This document shows positions 13,922-15,081 of a stretch of DNA of 15,081 nt, one piece after another. This DNA comes from Bacillota bacterium. GTDB taxonomy: Bacteria > Bacillota > Clostridia > Lachnospirales > Lachnospiraceae. The position numbers and the translations under genes were made by a program. The number at the start of each line of letters is the position of its first letter. Position 1 is the first letter of the stretch. The stretch is from NCBI GenBank assembly GCA_017861355.1, contig JAGFXQ010000037.1, positions 1 to 15,081 on the forward strand, written 5' to 3'. The notes beneath the pieces are model-generated. The model did no database searches, was not told where the DNA came from, and saw nothing but the letters and a program-made list of their open reading frames with translations.

Positions 13922-14341
13922 TTATGACCGGAAAAGACGTATAAGTAAGAAGCTGATGAAGGCGGTAGCTCCACTTACCATACTACCCCAGATCAGATCG
14001 ATCACGGTGATGAATACCGGCCAGTCCTTGACCGTAGCGAGGTTAGTAAGGTCATAAGTTGCATAAGTGATGAGCCCAAAGAACATACCCATGAATAAAG
14101 CGGAACGCCAGCTATCGTTCACGAATGCCGGGTGAATTACAAAAACACTTAAACCAATAATAAAAATGATGTAAAAGATAAATGCGGCGAGAAAATTTAC
14201 TTTCGGTGCCATAAGATAACCCAGATATTTGCTGTAGATTGATTTGGCTATCAACGTAAGCCAGACCATATCAATAATAAGAAATACTACCAGTGAAATA
14301 AAGAAGTTGCGTATGTTGGTAAAGGATAATATGGTATTCAT
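13922..14341 (-). CDS. DUF2177 family membrane protein
   Basis: 139-residue integral membrane protein with four predicted helices and no known activity. Family hallmarks are FLIIDMVWLTLIAKSIYSKYLGYLMAPKVN (about residues 20-49), FYIIFIIGLSVFVIHPAF (about 56-73) and FFGLITYATYDLTNLATVKDWP (about 87-108). The last is the most characteristic DUF2177 segment. DIIWG-like IDLIWGSM follows (about 114-121). Start ATG 14339-14341 with AGGAGGAAG at 14347-14355. It is 23 bases downstream of the DUF1295 gene in the same direction, so the two form an operon. Its end faces fmnB across only 29 bases, with no terminator between. The DUF1295-DUF2177 pairing is common in bacterial lipid-modification clusters, which suggests a membrane-lipid role by association only. 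Confidence 0.88.
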   Translation of the reverse strand: MNTILSFTNIRNFFISLVVFLIIDMVWLTLIAKSIYSKYLGYLMAPKVNFLAAFIFYIIFIIGLSVFVIHPAFVNDSWRSALFMGMFFGLITYATYDLTNLATVKDWPVFITVIDLIWGSMVSGATAFISFLLIRLFRS

Positions 14342-14364
14342 TTATGCTTCCTCCTATGTATGAA

Positions 14365-15081
14365 TTATTTTTCTGATTTAATTTTAACTTTTGGAAACCA
14401 GGGAAAGAATTTGTTGGTCCTACCAGCATATTCTGCAAAACCTGGTTTCTTTTTCATTGATTTCTCGAGTAAGGGAACGCCGGATACATAGAGTAATAAT
14501 AGTGTGATAGTAAGCGGGCTGAGGGCTGTCCAGATCGGCGCACCGGAAGCGATTGCGATGAGGAAGATGCCCCACCACATGGTAGCTTCCCCAAAATAAT
14601 TCGGATGTCTGGTTAGACTCCATAGTCCGGTAGTCATTAATTTACCCTTGTTCTCCGGCTTTGCAATGAACAATTTTAATTGATAATCGCCGACTGCTTC
14701 GAAGAAGAAGCCGATGAGCCAGATCATGATACCCGGAATCAAGGAATGTGGTTTGACATTTGATTCGGCATAGGCTGTGAAGATTACCGTTAGCAGGATG
14801 ATGTACATGAAGACTCCCTGTAACATATATACTTGGAGAAAAGCCCTGGGAATGATCCATTTACCCCATGCCCTGCGAAAGTTAACGTATCGAAAATCTT
14901 CGGGTTTTCCAAAGTTTCGTTTGATAATGTGGAGAAATAATCGTAAACCCCAGAAGGTAACAAGGATTGTGATAATCCATTGACCAGGCACAACAGTGGG
15001 GTCCCTAAGGATTACAAACCATCCGGCAATAACGAAGCCCAGACCCCAGCCGATATCAACGATTGAATTATTTTTAATTAT
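14365..15081 (-). CDS. DUF1295 / steroid 5-alpha-reductase-like membrane protein (N-terminus cut by window edge)
   Basis: Polytopic membrane protein related to the C-terminal steroid 5-alpha-reductase and isoprenylcysteine methyltransferase superfamily, whose members bind NADPH or SAM through a conserved C-terminal region. The frame is open to the right edge, giving 238 residues. A GTG at 14989-14991 exists but is not the start: upstream codons read SIVDIGWGLGFVIAGW, which is conserved in DUF1295. Further matches are WGLRLFLHIIKRNFGKPEDFRY, then LFIAKPENKGKLMTTGLWSLTRHPNYFGEATMWWGIFL with the RHPNYFGE signature, and FPWFP near the end. The substrate is unknown; a fatty-acid or isoprenoid-type lipid is the usual suggestion. 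It is upstream of DUF2177 in the same operon. Confidence 0.88.
   Translation of the reverse strand: MIKNNSIVDIGWGLGFVIAGWFVILRDPTVVPGQWIITILVTFWGLRLFLHIIKRNFGKPEDFRYVNFRRAWGKWIIPRAFLQVYMLQGVFMYIILLTVIFTAYAESNVKPHSLIPGIMIWLIGFFFEAVGDYQLKLFIAKPENKGKLMTTGLWSLTRHPNYFGEATMWWGIFLIAIASGAPIWTALSPLTITLLLLYVSGVPLLEKSMKKKPGFAEYAGRTNKFFPWFPKVKIKSEK

Noticed and set aside
1..15081. tRNA, rRNA, CRISPR array or prophage genes
   Set aside because: I looked for cloverleaf-like segments, regular spacer-repeat arrays and phage or transposase proteins and found none.

Overview
The window looks like a chromosomal segment of a low-GC, Gram-positive, anaerobic Firmicute. A Lachnospiraceae-like Clostridium relative is my best guess. 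The reasons are strong AGGAGG ribosome sites, sigma-A promoters with short AT-rich spacers, lipoprotein signals with an LxxC lipobox, a cytosolic GH3 beta-glucosidase, DUF2680 and MATE genes, and a Rex operator of the clostridial form. The placement is inference; there is no rRNA or other taxonomic marker here.

Layout. Positions 1-2354 (minus) hold most of a GH3 beta-glucosidase that runs off the left edge. It is divergent from an AraC-type regulator (2595-3416), which is followed by a small secreted DUF2680 protein (3485-3889). A long bidirectional hairpin terminator (3957-4021) separates this from a divergent pair of MATE efflux pumps (4025-5386 minus; 5595-6947 plus) with a shared promoter region.

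The core of the window is 7098-13892. It holds five co-oriented genes that together match the flavin-based extracellular electron transfer (FLEET) locus described in Listeria monocytogenes. They are a type II NADH dehydrogenase with a membrane extension (ndh2), a polyprenyl diphosphate synthase (dmkB), a UbiA/MenA-type prenyltransferase (dmkA), a lipoprotein with two FMN_bind-like repeats (pplA) and an ApbE-type flavinyltransferase lipoprotein (fmnB). The working model is as follows. Ndh2 passes electrons from cytosolic NADH to a demethylmenaquinone-type quinone made through DmkA and DmkB. Electrons then cross to the outer face, where PplA, flavinylated by FmnB, passes them to extracellular acceptors. 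Genes for eetA, eetB and fmnA are not in the window.

A good sigma-A promoter (7098-7126) and a 17-of-18 match to the clostridial Rex operator (7182-7199) precede ndh2, which suggests control by the NADH/NAD+ ratio. ndh2 and dmkB overlap by 8 nt. A strong terminator separates pplA from fmnB, and fmnB uses a TTG start.

The right end (13922-15081, minus) carries a DUF2177 membrane protein and a partial DUF1295 (steroid 5-alpha-reductase-like) membrane protein. They form a separate operon that converges on fmnB and probably acts in lipid modification.
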